A stretch of 64,000 bases of DNA from Rhodoferax sp. (lineage in GTDB: Bacteria > Pseudomonadota > Gammaproteobacteria > Burkholderiales > Burkholderiaceae_C): assembly GCA_029866205.1 (NCBI GenBank), contig JARWZT010000014.1, forward strand, positions 80,332 to 144,331, in the 5' to 3' direction. A model generated the notes under the pieces. It had not been told where the DNA came from. It worked only from the letters and a program-made list of their open reading frames with translations, and ran no database searches. The position numbers and the translations under genes are program-made. Position 1 is the stretch's first letter; each line of letters opens with the position of its first letter. This document shows, piece by piece, positions 1 to 8,030 of this stretch.

Positions 1-49
1 CTACGGGGTTTGAGTTGGTGGAGGGCTGAGACTCCAGCCCAGCACCCAT

Positions 50-86
50 AAAAAAGCCCCCAGGCGTTTCCGCCTGGGGGCTTTTT
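50..86 (-). terminator. Rho-independent terminator of the left porin gene
   Basis: A perfect 12-bp stem (55-66 pairing with 71-82) with a TTTC loop (GAAA on the coding strand) is flanked by A and T runs. It lies just downstream of the leftward porin gene. The right-hand porin has a terminator of the same design with one compensated base-pair change, so the two are related by descent. Confidence 0.9.
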
Positions 87-96
87 AGCTTCTTGC

Positions 97-142
97 TTCT
101 TACACTGGCACAAGGCCAGCGCGGGAATTAGAAGGAGTGGTT
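97..142 (-). repeat. Porin 3'-end and 3'-UTR repeat, left copy
   Basis: On the minus strand the last codons of the left porin, its stop codon and about 30 bases of 3' untranslated sequence are almost identical to 4739-4784. From the stop codon onward only one base differs over about 34. The UTR contains a small CTGGC/GCCAG hairpin. It marks duplication or gene conversion between the two porins. Confidence 0.85.
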
Positions 143-1165
143 CAACGACAAACGGTACTGGTCGTTGGTGCCGCTGGTGCCGGACTGGGTGTCGCTACCA
201 AAAGAGGCGTTCACATTGGTGCGCTTGCTCAGGTCATACTGGGCAGCCACTTGTGTGAAGGAGGCGGTGTCACGCTTGCCGTAGTTCAAACCAAAGGTTG
301 TTGCACCCATGGGCACGGACACGCCAAACATGGTGGCAGCGGCATCTGTGCCATCTTGCTTTCCGCGACGTGCGGCATCCCAGCCCAAACCAACTTTAGC
401 GACGCCGAGGTCGTAGACGGCGCTAAGGTCGGTTGACAGTGTGCGTGGGTTTGTCACGCCGGTCAGGGCTGCGACTGCCTTGGCATTGTCGGAGTAGGTG
501 GACTGGTTGACTTGGGCAACAACTTTCAAGCCATTGGCTGCGTAGGTCGCAGAAGCTGTCCAAGTGGTGGAGCCGGGAACGTTGGCGCCGTCACCTGAAA
601 TTGCATCAGCCTTAATCGCTGCAGCGAGCGCAGCTTTGTTGGCGGCGGTAGGCGCGCCGGCATAAGTCACAGCTGCAGCAGTGGCGCCAGCGGATACGGC
701 TTGATTGCTGCCACCTTCAACGTACTTCAAAGAAGCAGAGAAAGCGGAATTAATTGGGATCGTCAGCGAAGCTACGTCGATGGCAGCGCGGCTGATAACT
801 GCGCTAGTCCACTGATCATCAGCCAAGTTGGCTGGTGCAACCAAAGCAGCACCTTGGTTGCCACCCGAACGGGTGTTTGCCAGAGCGAAAGTGTAGGCCG
901 ATGTCGACAAAACAACGGACTGGTCCGCACGGGTGAATCCAGCACCACGTTGGGTGTCATTCTCAACTGTGAACGAGCCCGACAGTTTCATGCCCGCGCC
1001 CAAATCTTCGCCTGCGGAGATCACGAACGTGTTGTCGGTCATTGCCAGACCTTGCGACGATCCAGACAGATTTTTCTGAGTCGCAGCCGACAGGCTACCG
1101 GTGATCGAAACCTGAGCGAAAGAAGTGCCAACTGCTGCGACAGCAGCCAATGCAAAACGGTACAA
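128..1165 (-). CDS. Gram-negative porin with an abnormal 5' end
   Basis: Outer-membrane trimeric porin of the short betaproteobacterial family (beta-barrel, passive uptake of small solutes), paralogous to the gene at 3806. What is visible is a short signal-like N-terminus ending in SFA before QVSITG, alternating beta-strand sequence, the shared ALANTRSGG motif and the C-terminal Phe needed for BAM insertion (SLNHSF). The start is odd. The longest frame opens with TTG, the codon before it is an in-frame TGA, the nearby ATG (1168-1170 read leftward) is in another frame, and no Shine-Dalgarno sequence precedes it. The paralogue begins with a normal MKKTLIALAA leader. The first codons therefore appear to have been replaced or frameshifted next to an AT-rich, recombinase-linked stretch. 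The rest of the frame is intact, so the loss is recent or the gene still uses a weak TTG start. Family assignment is secure; expression is doubtful. Confidence 0.8.
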   Translation of the reverse strand: MYRFALAAVAAVGTSFAQVSITGSLSAATQKNLSGSSQGLAMTDNTFVISAGEDLGAGMKLSGSFTVENDTQRGAGFTRADQSVVLSTSAYTFALANTRSGGNQGAALVAPANLADDQWTSAVISRAAIDVASLTIPINSAFSASLKYVEGGSNQAVSAGATAAAVTYAGAPTAANKAALAAAIKADAISGDGANVPGSTTWTASATYAANGLKVVAQVNQSTYSDNAKAVAALTGVTNPRTLSTDLSAVYDLGVAKVGLGWDAARRGKQDGTDAAATMFGVSVPMGATTFGLNYGKRDTASFTQVAAQYDLSKRTNVNASFGSDTQSGTSGTNDQYRLSLNHSF

Positions 1166-1320
1166 TCATTTTAATTTATGAAAAAAATTGCATTTTCACA
1201 ACTGAAAAGTAGAAAAATCAATGAAAAACGATACAAAATAAAGTTGGAAAGTAATTTGTATACAACTTTTACACCCTGTTTTTGGTCTTTTCCAGGGATT
1301 TTGTACCGATTTTTGTTGCG
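1152..1320. repeat. Three copies of an AAAA-CGRTACAA motif, possible recombinase sites
   Basis: Related motifs occur at 1152-1172 (GCAAAACGGTACAATCATT), 1222-1242 (TGAAAAACGATACAAAATAA) and, in inverse orientation, 1298-1320 (CAAAAATCGGTACAAAAT on the minus strand). The first lies exactly on the damaged 5' end of the left porin. The spacing and mixed orientation resemble core and arm sites of a tyrosine recombinase. No matching site was found beyond the recombinase gene, so this is inference. Confidence 0.4.
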
Positions 1321-1431
1321 CAATTTGCAGGGCTACAAAGCTGGTTTTTCAGGCCTAAATAGCAGCCTGCTGGCCGCCCGATGCTGGTTTGGAGCAGGCT
1401 CTTCATCTCTACAACTGGCGGGTTTTTCGTC
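1166..1431. other. AT-rich intergenic stretch between porin and recombinase
   Basis: About 266 bases, markedly more AT-rich than the rest of the window up to about 1330. No gene was recognised. It holds the copies of a short repeated motif described separately, and the likely promoter of the recombinase gene. It has no resemblance to the region upstream of the paralogous porin at 3806, which suggests foreign or rearranged DNA. Confidence 0.5.
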
Positions 1432-2775
1432 ATGAATCCGTTGATCGACCCGTCGCGCGCGGCTGCTAACGATGACGAAGGCGCGGCCAAACGCGAGCGC
1501 ACCGTGCCGATTCCGGACACGATCACCCGCGTACCCGGCTATCCGGACAAGCTGTGCCTCTACAAAATGGAGGCCAGCAAATACTGGCAGGTGCGCTGCT
1601 GGATCGCCGGGCGCACCTACCGGCGCAGCACCAAGACCCAAAATCTGCGCCAAGCGCAGAGCATTGCACGCACCGTTTACGAGGCCTGGCTGGCAGAAAA
1701 CTACCTGTCCATCCCCGATACGCCGGGCGCAGGCACCGCCAAGGCTCCCAAGGTGGTGCAACCGGGCAAGGTTGTTACCTTTGGCGCCCTGGCAGCACAG
1801 TTGTTTGCCAATGAAGAGGCCCGTGTGGGCCGCGGTGAATGGACGATGGGCAGCTTGCAGGTGCTGCGCAACCGCCTGGACTCGTATATCTTGCCGCGCT
1901 GGGCCAGCGCTGCGCCCTCGGACATCACCTACCAGAGCCTGCTCGACTTCATCAACTTTATGAGTGACCAGCACTCCACCATCACCATCAGCCAATACCT
2001 GGTGGCGGTGCGCAAGGTACTGCGCCACGCGGTGGCCTCGGGCCAGCTTGAGGCCCTGCCGGACTTTCCCAAGGTCAAGGTCCTCACCAAGTCGCGCGGC
2101 GCGTTTACGCCCACGGAATACCGTTGCATCATCCGCAAAGCCCGCCATTTGCGCGGTGTCCGCCACCCCGAGAGTGGGGCAGAGATCCGTATCAAATACA
2201 AGGTGCGGCTCAAAGAGCAGATCATGCCGCCGGACTTGGCGTGGGCGATCGGTTTCATGGTGCACGGCTTTATTCGTCCCAGCGACCTTAAAACCCTCAA
2301 GCACAAGCACGTCGAAGTGGTACGCGGCGACAACACCTACCTGCGCCTGACCCTGCCCGAGACCAAAAGCCACGGCAAACCCATCGTCACCTTGTATTCA
2401 GCGGTGCGCATTTATGAGCAAATCGTCAAAAACAACGCGCGGCGCGACCTGGCCAAGCCCGACGACTACCTGTTCATGCCCCAGCTGCGCGACCGCCACT
2501 ACATGCTGGCCGTGCTGAGCTTTCACCTCAATTGGGTGTTGGGCGTAACCCAACTTAAAGAAGGCGCCCATGGTCAACCACGCAGCATGTACAGTTTTCG
2601 CCACTCGGCCATCACCTTCAGGCTGCTTTACGGCCAGGGTATTGACCTGCTGACGCTGGCGCGTAACGCCCGCACCAGCGTGGACGTGATCAACACTTAC
2701 TACGCCAGCACCGTGACGGGCGAGCAAAACATTGCGCTATTGCAAAGCCGGCGCACCCGCAAAGCCAAGCCCTGA
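1432..2775 (+). CDS. Tyrosine recombinase / phage-type integrase
   Basis: A 447-residue site-specific recombinase that would cut and rejoin DNA at att sites. It has an N-terminal DNA-binding part, a SAM-like core-binding domain around residues 120-210 and a C-terminal catalytic domain. Visible catalytic elements are Arg near 282 (GFIRPSDL), a Lys-containing hairpin (ETKSHGKP), Arg390 in YSFRHSAI, where the usual first His of the HxxR box is Tyr, and the nucleophile Tyr near 423 (INTYYAS). The start chosen is ATG 1432, preceded by GGCGGG; an upstream in-frame ATG at 1381 has no ribosome site. No other phage, plasmid or transposon gene accompanies it, so it is a lone recombinase or a remnant of a larger element. 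It neighbours the porin with the broken 5' end. GC content is close to the host. Confidence 0.85.
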   Translation: MNPLIDPSRAAANDDEGAAKRERTVPIPDTITRVPGYPDKLCLYKMEASKYWQVRCWIAGRTYRRSTKTQNLRQAQSIARTVYEAWLAENYLSIPDTPGAGTAKAPKVVQPGKVVTFGALAAQLFANEEARVGRGEWTMGSLQVLRNRLDSYILPRWASAAPSDITYQSLLDFINFMSDQHSTITISQYLVAVRKVLRHAVASGQLEALPDFPKVKVLTKSRGAFTPTEYRCIIRKARHLRGVRHPESGAEIRIKYKVRLKEQIMPPDLAWAIGFMVHGFIRPSDLKTLKHKHVEVVRGDNTYLRLTLPETKSHGKPIVTLYSAVRIYEQIVKNNARRDLAKPDDYLFMPQLRDRHYMLAVLSFHLNWVLGVTQLKEGAHGQPRSMYSFRHSAITFRLLYGQGIDLLTLARNARTSVDVINTYYASTVTGEQNIALLQSRRTRKAKP

Positions 2776-2832
2776 CCCTTCGCCCAAGGCTCGGCTGGTG
2801 AAGTGCTCTATATGTTGACATGCAGCACGCCA

Positions 2833-2858
2833 GCCAAGGTGCGCTGGGGCACCTTGGC
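2833..2858. terminator. Stem-loop between convergent recombinase and coq7 genes
   Basis: A 10-bp perfect stem (2833-2842 with 2849-2858) and a 6-base loop, followed by ACTTTT on the plus strand. It lies between two genes that end toward each other and could terminate the recombinase transcript. Confidence 0.6.
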
Positions 2859-2868
2859 ACTTTTGCAG

Positions 2869-3498
2869 CTAAACCCGCTGCGCGACGGTCGTCATGACCT
2901 TGGCGGCGGCCCGCATCAGGGCTTGTACGGGCGGCGGCACCACGGCAGCACCCGCGGCGCGGGCGGCATCCGCGTGGCGCAGTTCGTCATCGCGCATCTG
3001 CGCCACGATGGCGCGCGAGGCGTGGTCCGCGGCCGGCAAGGCCTGCAAATGGCTTTCCAGATGGGCGCCCACCTGCGTCTCGGTCTCCACCACAAAGCCC
3101 AAACTGACCGCATCCCCCAGCCGTCCCGCCAGCAAACCCAGCCCAAACGCCCCGGCGTACCACAGCGGATTGAGCAAGGAGGGCCGCGCGCCCAAGTCTT
3201 GCAGCCGTTGCGCCGTCCAAGCCAGGTGGTCAGTTTCCTCCACACAAGCGGCGGTGTAATGCGCACGCAACTCCGGGTTGCGGGTAGCCAGAGCCTGCGC
3301 GGTGTACAGCGCCTGGGCGCACACCTCGCCCACATGGTTGACGCGCATCAGGCCCGCTGAGCGTTGCTTTTCTGCGTCTGTCAGGGTGGTGGGCGCTTCG
3401 GGCAGCGTCTGGCAGGGCCCGGACGCGTGCGGCGTAGCAAACAAAGTACGAAGCGCCGTGTCAGCGGCGGCCATCAGTCGGTCGGTAGAGAATTGCAT
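2869..3498 (-). CDS. coq7: Ubiquinone biosynthesis hydroxylase Coq7 (demethoxyubiquinone monooxygenase)
   Basis: Diiron monooxygenase that hydroxylates 2-polyprenyl-3-methyl-6-methoxy-1,4-benzoquinone, the penultimate step of ubiquinone synthesis, at the inner face of the cytoplasmic membrane. The carboxylate-bridged diiron ligands are visible as Glu57 in NHVGEVCAQ, Glu86-Glu87 and His90 in EETDH, a further Glu near ETETQVG, and ELRHA near the C-terminus. The product is 209 residues, the usual length in Burkholderiales. I start at the ATG giving MQFSTDRL; a longer frame to 3570 would add 24 residues not typical of the family. The gene stands alone between the recombinase and the second porin. 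Assignment is confident. Confidence 0.93.
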   Translation of the reverse strand: MQFSTDRLMAAADTALRTLFATPHASGPCQTLPEAPTTLTDAEKQRSAGLMRVNHVGEVCAQALYTAQALATRNPELRAHYTAACVEETDHLAWTAQRLQDLGARPSLLNPLWYAGAFGLGLLAGRLGDAVSLGFVVETETQVGAHLESHLQALPAADHASRAIVAQMRDDELRHADAARAAGAAVVPPPVQALMRAAAKVMTTVAQRV

Positions 3499-3805
3499 GC
3501 TCCAAGCATACAAGGCAGGCACTTGCACTGCTTGGGAAGTGGGCATGGGCGGGTGCACCTTGCCATTCAAAGCCGCCGAACGGATGGCACCACCAGCCGC
3601 CTAAAAACTGGGATTCGCCCACCAAAGCCCCACTTGTGTTGCGCAGTTGCAACGAAATCCGCCGAAAAGAGCCGCCGCAGGTGGCTTTTCTTTGCCAAAG
3701 CCCTCCGCGTCTGTTGCAATGCACTCAGCTTCTGAAAACGAAGTTGGTGCTGAAGTTCAATTTTTTGAAATCAGCATCCCTTGATTAACTTTGGAGAATT
3801 TTTAA
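3499..3805. other. Intergenic region upstream of the right porin
   Basis: Holds the upstream region of coq7 (leftward) and the leader of the porin gene (rightward). No gene was recognised. Near its end it becomes AT-rich and carries a good ribosome-binding site, TTGGAG at 3791-3796, ten bases before the porin ATG. I could not identify convincing -35/-10 boxes. Confidence 0.5.
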
Positions 3806-4753
3806 ATGAAAAAGACCCTTATTGCATTGGCTGCTGTGGCATCTTTGGCTACTTCTGGCGCTGCTTTCGCTCAAGCCACTATATCAGGCGGTGTTGGTTT
3901 TGCTTCGATCAAGAACTTTGCGGGTACCTCGCAAGGTCTGCTGAACACCGGCGCTTGGCTGGATGTGGCAGCGTCTGAAGACCTGGGTGGCGGCATGAAA
4001 GTGTCTGCATTCATGGAACTGAACATGGACAGCAGCCGTGCTGCAGCTGGTAGCGCATACAGCGGCGACCGCAACATGACTCTGAGCACCCCCAGCTTCT
4101 CGCTGACCCTGGCTAACACCCGTTCGGGCGGCGCTCAGGCGGCTGCTTTGATCGCTCCCGTGAACCTGTGGGACGGCTACTGGGGTGCGGGCGGTGTTAT
4201 CACGCGCGCGAATGTTGACGCTGCGGTGTTGACCGTTCCCATGGGTGGCGGTTTGACCGTTCAAGGTAAGTACGTTGAGTCCGGCCCAGACTACGCTGCT
4301 TCTGCTGGCACCACCACGATGGTTCTGGCTGCGATGTACGCAGCCGGTCCTCTGAAAGTTGCAGCGGGTGTAAACCAGTCCGCCTTCACTCCTGCTACCG
4401 CCGCAACTCTGGCTGCTGCAGGCGTCACCTCTCCTCGCACTGTGTCTACCGACCTGAGCGTGATCTATGACGCTGGTGTTGCTAAAGTTGGTCTGGGCTA
4501 CGATAGCGCACGTCGCGGCAGGCAAGACGGCACCGACGACGCTGCCATCTTGGCTGGTATCACTGTGCCTGCGGGCGCAGCCAGCTTTGGCCTGAACTAC
4601 GGCAAGCGTGGCAACGGTTCGTTCAACCAAGTCGGCGCACAGTACGACCTGAGCAAGCGTACCAACGTCAATCTGTCGTTCGGCAATGCTGACACCGGCG
4701 CTGCCAATGGCCAAACCAACGAGTACTCGTTGTCTTTGAACCACTACTTCTAA
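3806..4753 (+). CDS. Gram-negative porin
   Basis: Outer-membrane porin of the short betaproteobacterial family, 315 residues, forming a trimeric beta-barrel for small hydrophilic solutes. A classical signal peptide of about 22 residues (MKKTLIALAA... ending AAFA, cleaved before QATISG) is followed by amphipathic beta-strands and the terminal Phe motif (SLNHYF). ALANTRSGG, RTVSTDLS and ARRGRQDGTDDA match the left porin closely. The start is fixed by TTGGAG ten bases upstream. It is monocistronic, with its own terminator. Unlike its paralogue it has an intact leader, so it is probably the functional copy. Substrate specificity cannot be read from sequence. Confidence 0.92.
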   Translation: MKKTLIALAAVASLATSGAAFAQATISGGVGFASIKNFAGTSQGLLNTGAWLDVAASEDLGGGMKVSAFMELNMDSSRAAAGSAYSGDRNMTLSTPSFSLTLANTRSGGAQAAALIAPVNLWDGYWGAGGVITRANVDAAVLTVPMGGGLTVQGKYVESGPDYAASAGTTTMVLAAMYAAGPLKVAAGVNQSAFTPATAATLAAAGVTSPRTVSTDLSVIYDAGVAKVGLGYDSARRGRQDGTDDAAILAGITVPAGAASFGLNYGKRGNGSFNQVGAQYDLSKRTNVNLSFGNADTGAANGQTNEYSLSLNHYF

Positions 4754-4784
4754 TTCCCGCGCTGGCCTGGTGCCAGTGTAAGAA
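4739..4784 (+). repeat. Porin 3'-end and 3'-UTR repeat, right copy
   Basis: Nearly identical to the inverse complement of 97-142, including about 30 bases after the stop codon. With the left copy it forms an inverted repeat bracketing the recombinase and coq7. Confidence 0.85.
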
Positions 4785-4796
4785 TCTGAAAAGTGC

Positions 4797-4830
4797 AAAA
4801 GCCCCCAGGTGGAAACACCTGGGGGCTTTT
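4797..4830 (+). terminator. Rho-independent terminator between porin and fur
   Basis: An 11-bp perfect stem (4801-4811 with 4816-4826), GAAA loop, flanked by four A and four T. It serves the rightward porin and, being symmetrical, probably also the leftward fur gene that ends at 4841. Confidence 0.92.
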
Positions 4831-4840
4831 GTTTTGGGCC

Positions 4841-5272
4841 TCAGGGCTGCGGACGGTTGGGGCAGCGGGCCTTGTTGCAGGTGGCGTACAGACTCAGCGC
4901 GTGGTCGGTAATGGTGAAACCCTTGAGTTTGGCCACCGCTTGCTGGCGCAACTCGATTTCAGGGTCATAAAACTCCTCGACCTGGCCGCAATCAAGGCAA
5001 ACGATGTGGTCGTGGTGCTGGCCCTCATTGAGCTCGTAGACCGACTTGCCGCCCTCAAACTGGCTGCGGTTGAGGATGCTGGCTTGTTCGAACTGGGTCA
5101 GCACGCGGTACACGGTGGCCAGGCCGACGTCGGCGCGCTCTTGCAGCAAGATGCGAAACACGTCCTCGGCCGACATGTGGCGCTGCCCGCTGCGCTGGAA
5201 AACTTCCAGGATCTTCAGGCGGGGAATCGTGGCTTTTAACCCGGTGCTTTTGAGTTCGTCAATGTTGGTCAT
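4841..5272 (-). CDS. fur: Ferric uptake regulator Fur
   Basis: A 143-residue Fe(II)-dependent repressor of iron uptake genes. The N-terminal winged helix (about 1-80) includes the conserved LATVYRVLTQFE recognition segment. The C-terminal dimerisation part has the metal-binding HHDH at 86-89, Cys92 and Cys95, Glu near 100 and a second Cys pair near the end (CNKARC). Length and motifs are canonical. It is divergent from bamE with only about 60 bases between, an arrangement conserved in beta- and gammaproteobacteria. I could not confirm a Fur box in that short spacer. Confidence 0.96.
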   Translation of the reverse strand: MTNIDELKSTGLKATIPRLKILEVFQRSGQRHMSAEDVFRILLQERADVGLATVYRVLTQFEQASILNRSQFEGGKSVYELNEGQHHDHIVCLDCGQVEEFYDPEIELRQQAVAKLKGFTITDHALSLYATCNKARCPNRPQP

Positions 5273-5335
5273 GGCGCTACGGTCTCAGGGGGGCGAGGCT
5301 ACAATGCCACGATCTTACCGCCCCCTATTCTGCCC

Positions 5336-5890
5336 ATGATCCTCTCCTATTCTGTCCGCCGCGCCATGGCTTTTTCGGGTCTTGGGGCCGCCGTGCTGGC
5401 GATGTCGGCATGCAGCAGTCTGGACCGTGCAAGCCGCGCAGTACCCGCGGTCGTTACGCCTTACAGCATGGACATTGTGCAGGGCAATGTGGTGACCCGC
5501 GAGCAGTTGGCCGCTCTGCAGCTGGGCATGCCGCGCCCCCAGGTACAGGCGATTTTGGGCACGCCATTGCTGGTCAGTGCGTTTCACACGCAGCGCTGGG
5601 ACTACACCTTTACCCTGAAGCAGCAGGGCGTTGCGCCCCAAGAGCGCCATGTCACCGTATTTTTCAAGGACGACCGGGTCGAACGTATTGAGGCCGATCC
5701 GCTGCCGAGCGAGGCCGATTTTGTCGGCAGCTTGCGCAAGCCCAAAGACCTGCCTAAGCCCAAGCCGCTGGAGGCGGCTGCCGACGCGTTGGCCAAATTC
5801 CCGGCGCCCGCATCGGCCCCGAGTGCCAGCCCGGCGTTGCCCTTGCCCAGTGCGACCAGTTATCCGCCACTGGAGCCAGCGACCAAATAA
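5336..5890 (+). CDS. bamE: Outer membrane assembly lipoprotein BamE (OmlA/SmpA)
   Basis: Lipoprotein component of the BAM complex that folds beta-barrel proteins into the outer membrane. The signal peptide ends in a lipobox LAMSAC, with lipidated Cys26. The SmpA/OmlA fold follows, with the typical [22 protein letters not shown] segment and WDYTFTL strand (about 55-115). The Pro/Ala-rich tail from about residue 135 is an unusual extension; the product is 184 residues, longer than E. coli BamE (113). It heads the dapB-exbBD run and is divergent from fur. Confident. Confidence 0.93.
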   Translation: MILSYSVRRAMAFSGLGAAVLAMSACSSLDRASRAVPAVVTPYSMDIVQGNVVTREQLAALQLGMPRPQVQAILGTPLLVSAFHTQRWDYTFTLKQQGVAPQERHVTVFFKDDRVERIEADPLPSEADFVGSLRKPKDLPKPKPLEAAADALAKFPAPASAPSASPALPLPSATSYPPLEPATK

Positions 5891-5988
5891 ACCGGTCACG
5901 ACAGCGCACAGGCTGCCCCGGGGGCCGTCCGTGTGAGCGATGCCGCAACGCCATACACCACCAAATATGTAAAAAGGGAGCAGGCCCG

Positions 5989-6816
5989 ATGGTTCAGACA
6001 ACGACAAACACAGCGGCAATTGCTGTAGCCATTGCCGGAGCTTCCGGCCGGATGGGACAGATGCTGGTTGAGGCGGTGCGTGCCGATCCCGCCTTTGCAT
6101 TGGCGGGTGCCTTGGACGTAGCGGGCAGCACCGCCATTGGCCACGACGCTGGTGCGTATGCCGGGCAGACCACGGGCGTGCACATCACCGCCGACGTGCG
6201 GGCGGGCTTGCACCACAGCCAGGTGCTGATCGACTTCACCCGGCCCGAGGGCACCATGGCGCATTTGCAGGCCTGTCTGGCCTTGAATGTCGGCCTGGTG
6301 ATCGGCACCACCGGATTCTCGGACGCCCAAAAGGCCGAGATTGCCGAGGCCGCAAAGCATATTCCGATCATGATGGCGCCCAATATGAGCGTGGGCGTCA
6401 ACGTCACCCTGAAGTTGCTGGAAATGGCGGCCCAGGCGCTGGCCACCGGCTACGACATTGAAATTATTGAAGCGCACCACCGCCACAAGGTGGACGCGCC
6501 CTCGGGTACGGCCCTCAAAATGGGTGAGGTGATTGCCAGCGCACTTGGGCGCGACCTGAAAGACTGTGCGGTCTATGCCCGCGAAGGCGTCACCGGCGAG
6601 CGCGACCCCTCTAGCATCGGCTTTGCGACCATTCGCGGTGGCGATATTGTGGGCGACCACACCGTGCTGTTCGCTGGCACGGGCGAGCGCATCGAGATCA
6701 GCCATAAATCGTCAAGCCGTGCCACTTATGCCCAGGGAAGCTTGCGTGCGGTGCGCTTTTTGGCGGGCAAGCGCAGCGGTTTGTTCGACATGTTTGACGT
6801 GCTGGGATTGAAATGA
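5989..6816 (+). CDS. dapB: 4-hydroxy-tetrahydrodipicolinate reductase DapB
   Basis: Reduces 4-hydroxy-tetrahydrodipicolinate with NAD(P)H in the lysine/diaminopimelate pathway. The N-terminal nucleotide fold carries GASGRMG (17-23). The catalytic and substrate-binding stretch [15 protein letters not shown] contains the conserved His pair, Lys and [25 protein letters not shown] is also family-typical. Length 275. The start ATG is preceded by a strong AAGGGAGCAGG site. The stop overlaps the next ATG (ATGA), so translation is probably coupled to exbB. Confident. Confidence 0.96.
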   Translation: MVQTTTNTAAIAVAIAGASGRMGQMLVEAVRADPAFALAGALDVAGSTAIGHDAGAYAGQTTGVHITADVRAGLHHSQVLIDFTRPEGTMAHLQACLALNVGLVIGTTGFSDAQKAEIAEAAKHIPIMMAPNMSVGVNVTLKLLEMAAQALATGYDIEIIEAHHRHKVDAPSGTALKMGEVIASALGRDLKDCAVYAREGVTGERDPSSIGFATIRGGDIVGDHTVLFAGTGERIEISHKSSSRATYAQGSLRAVRFLAGKRSGLFDMFDVLGLK

Positions 6817-7532
6817 ACCCGCTGGTCGCTCTGGGCGGTTTGTTTCAGGGCGATGCAGTACACAAGGCGGTGACGCTGCTGTTGCTGCTGATGTCGGTGG
6901 GCAGTTGGGTCGTTATTGTCTGGAAAACTTACTTGCTGCGCCGGGCGGTGACTGATGTGGCACGCAGCATTGCCGCGTTTTGGCAAGCGCCCGATCTGGC
7001 GCAGGCCGGGCACACCTTGCAGGCGTTTGACCGCAGCGCGCTAGTGAGCCCGCTGCTGCAAGCCAGCCAACGTCAGCTCGCGACCGCCCAGTCGGCGCGG
7101 GGCCTGTCCAGCCAGGGCGACGTGGGCGCGCAGTTGACCCGGGTATTGCGCGATGCACTGGCCACTAGTTTGCGCAAGCTGCAGTCGGGCCAGGTCTTGC
7201 TGGCCACCGTGGGCTCGGTTGCGCCCTTTGTGGGGTTATTGGGTACGGTCTGGGGCATCTACCATGCGCTCATCACCATGGCCAGTGCCAGTCCGATGAC
7301 CATCGACAAAATTGCCAGGCCGGTGGGTGAGGCGCTGATCATGACGGCCGCGGGGCTGGTGGTGGCCATTCCGGCGGTGTTGGGCTATAACATTTTTGGG
7401 CGCCTCATTGGCCGGATCGAGGCCGATCTGGACGGATTTGCGCGCGACCTGCGCGCGTTGCTGGTGGTGCAACACGGGCAGGGCAGTCAAGCTGCGGGGC
7501 CTACGGCCTGGGCGCACACCGCCCTGGACTGA
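6813..7532 (+). CDS. exbB: MotA/TolQ/ExbB proton channel family protein
   Basis: Inner-membrane stator that with ExbD converts proton-motive force into work on TonB or a Tol-like partner. It has 239 residues with three predicted membrane segments: near 15-35, about 130-160 ([22 protein letters not shown], the signature of the family) and about 175-200. It is translationally coupled to dapB by ATGA and followed seven bases later by an ExbD-type gene. No tonB gene is adjacent, so whether it serves TonB or Tol is open. The ExbB/TolQ family is certain; the exact paralogue is less so. Confidence 0.88.
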   Translation: MNPLVALGGLFQGDAVHKAVTLLLLLMSVGSWVVIVWKTYLLRRAVTDVARSIAAFWQAPDLAQAGHTLQAFDRSALVSPLLQASQRQLATAQSARGLSSQGDVGAQLTRVLRDALATSLRKLQSGQVLLATVGSVAPFVGLLGTVWGIYHALITMASASPMTIDKIARPVGEALIMTAAGLVVAIPAVLGYNIFGRLIGRIEADLDGFARDLRALLVVQHGQGSQAAGPTAWAHTALD

Positions 7533-7539
7533 GGCCGCC

Positions 7540-7959
7540 ATGACATTTGGCCGCATGGAACCCACGTCGGGCACGGCCCCCATGGCAGACATCAATATGA
7601 CGCCGCTGATTGACGTGATGCTGGTGCTCCTGGTGATTTTTATCATCACCGCACCGCTGATGGTGAGCGCCCTCAAAGTGGATTTGCCCCAAGCCAGCGC
7701 GCCCGCTGCCCTGGACGCCGCTGGGCCCGCCCTGGCGGTGGTGATAGACAAACAGGGCGGCATCTTCGTACGCGACCAGGCGCTGGAGGGGGTCGCCTTG
7801 GAGCAGGCCTTGCGCGCTGCCGCCGTGCAAAACCCGGCGACCGAGGTCCAACTGCGCGCTGACAGCGCGGTGCCCTATGGCCGGGTTGTGGAGTTCATGG
7901 CCATGGCCCACCGCGCGGGCTTGAGCCGGGTTGGTTTTGTAACCCAGACCCCCCAATAG
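7540..7959 (+). CDS. exbD: Biopolymer transport protein ExbD/TolR family
   Basis: A 139-residue partner of the preceding ExbB. A short cytoplasmic N-terminus with [14 protein letters not shown] is followed by a single membrane span carrying the conserved proton-path Asp25, then a periplasmic domain. I start at ATG 7540 ([11 protein letters not shown]), close behind exbB; the frame is open further upstream, but only inside exbB. ExbD and TolR cannot be separated by eye. Confidence 0.9.
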   Translation: MTFGRMEPTSGTAPMADINMTPLIDVMLVLLVIFIITAPLMVSALKVDLPQASAPAALDAAGPALAVVIDKQGGIFVRDQALEGVALEQALRAAAVQNPATEVQLRADSAVPYGRVVEFMAMAHRAGLSRVGFVTQTPQ

Positions 7960-8030
7960 CAGCAAAGCAGCGCGGCAGGGTCGCCCGCGCCCACCGCCTA
8001 AAATGGGCGCGATTCCCAACAAGTTCCCCC

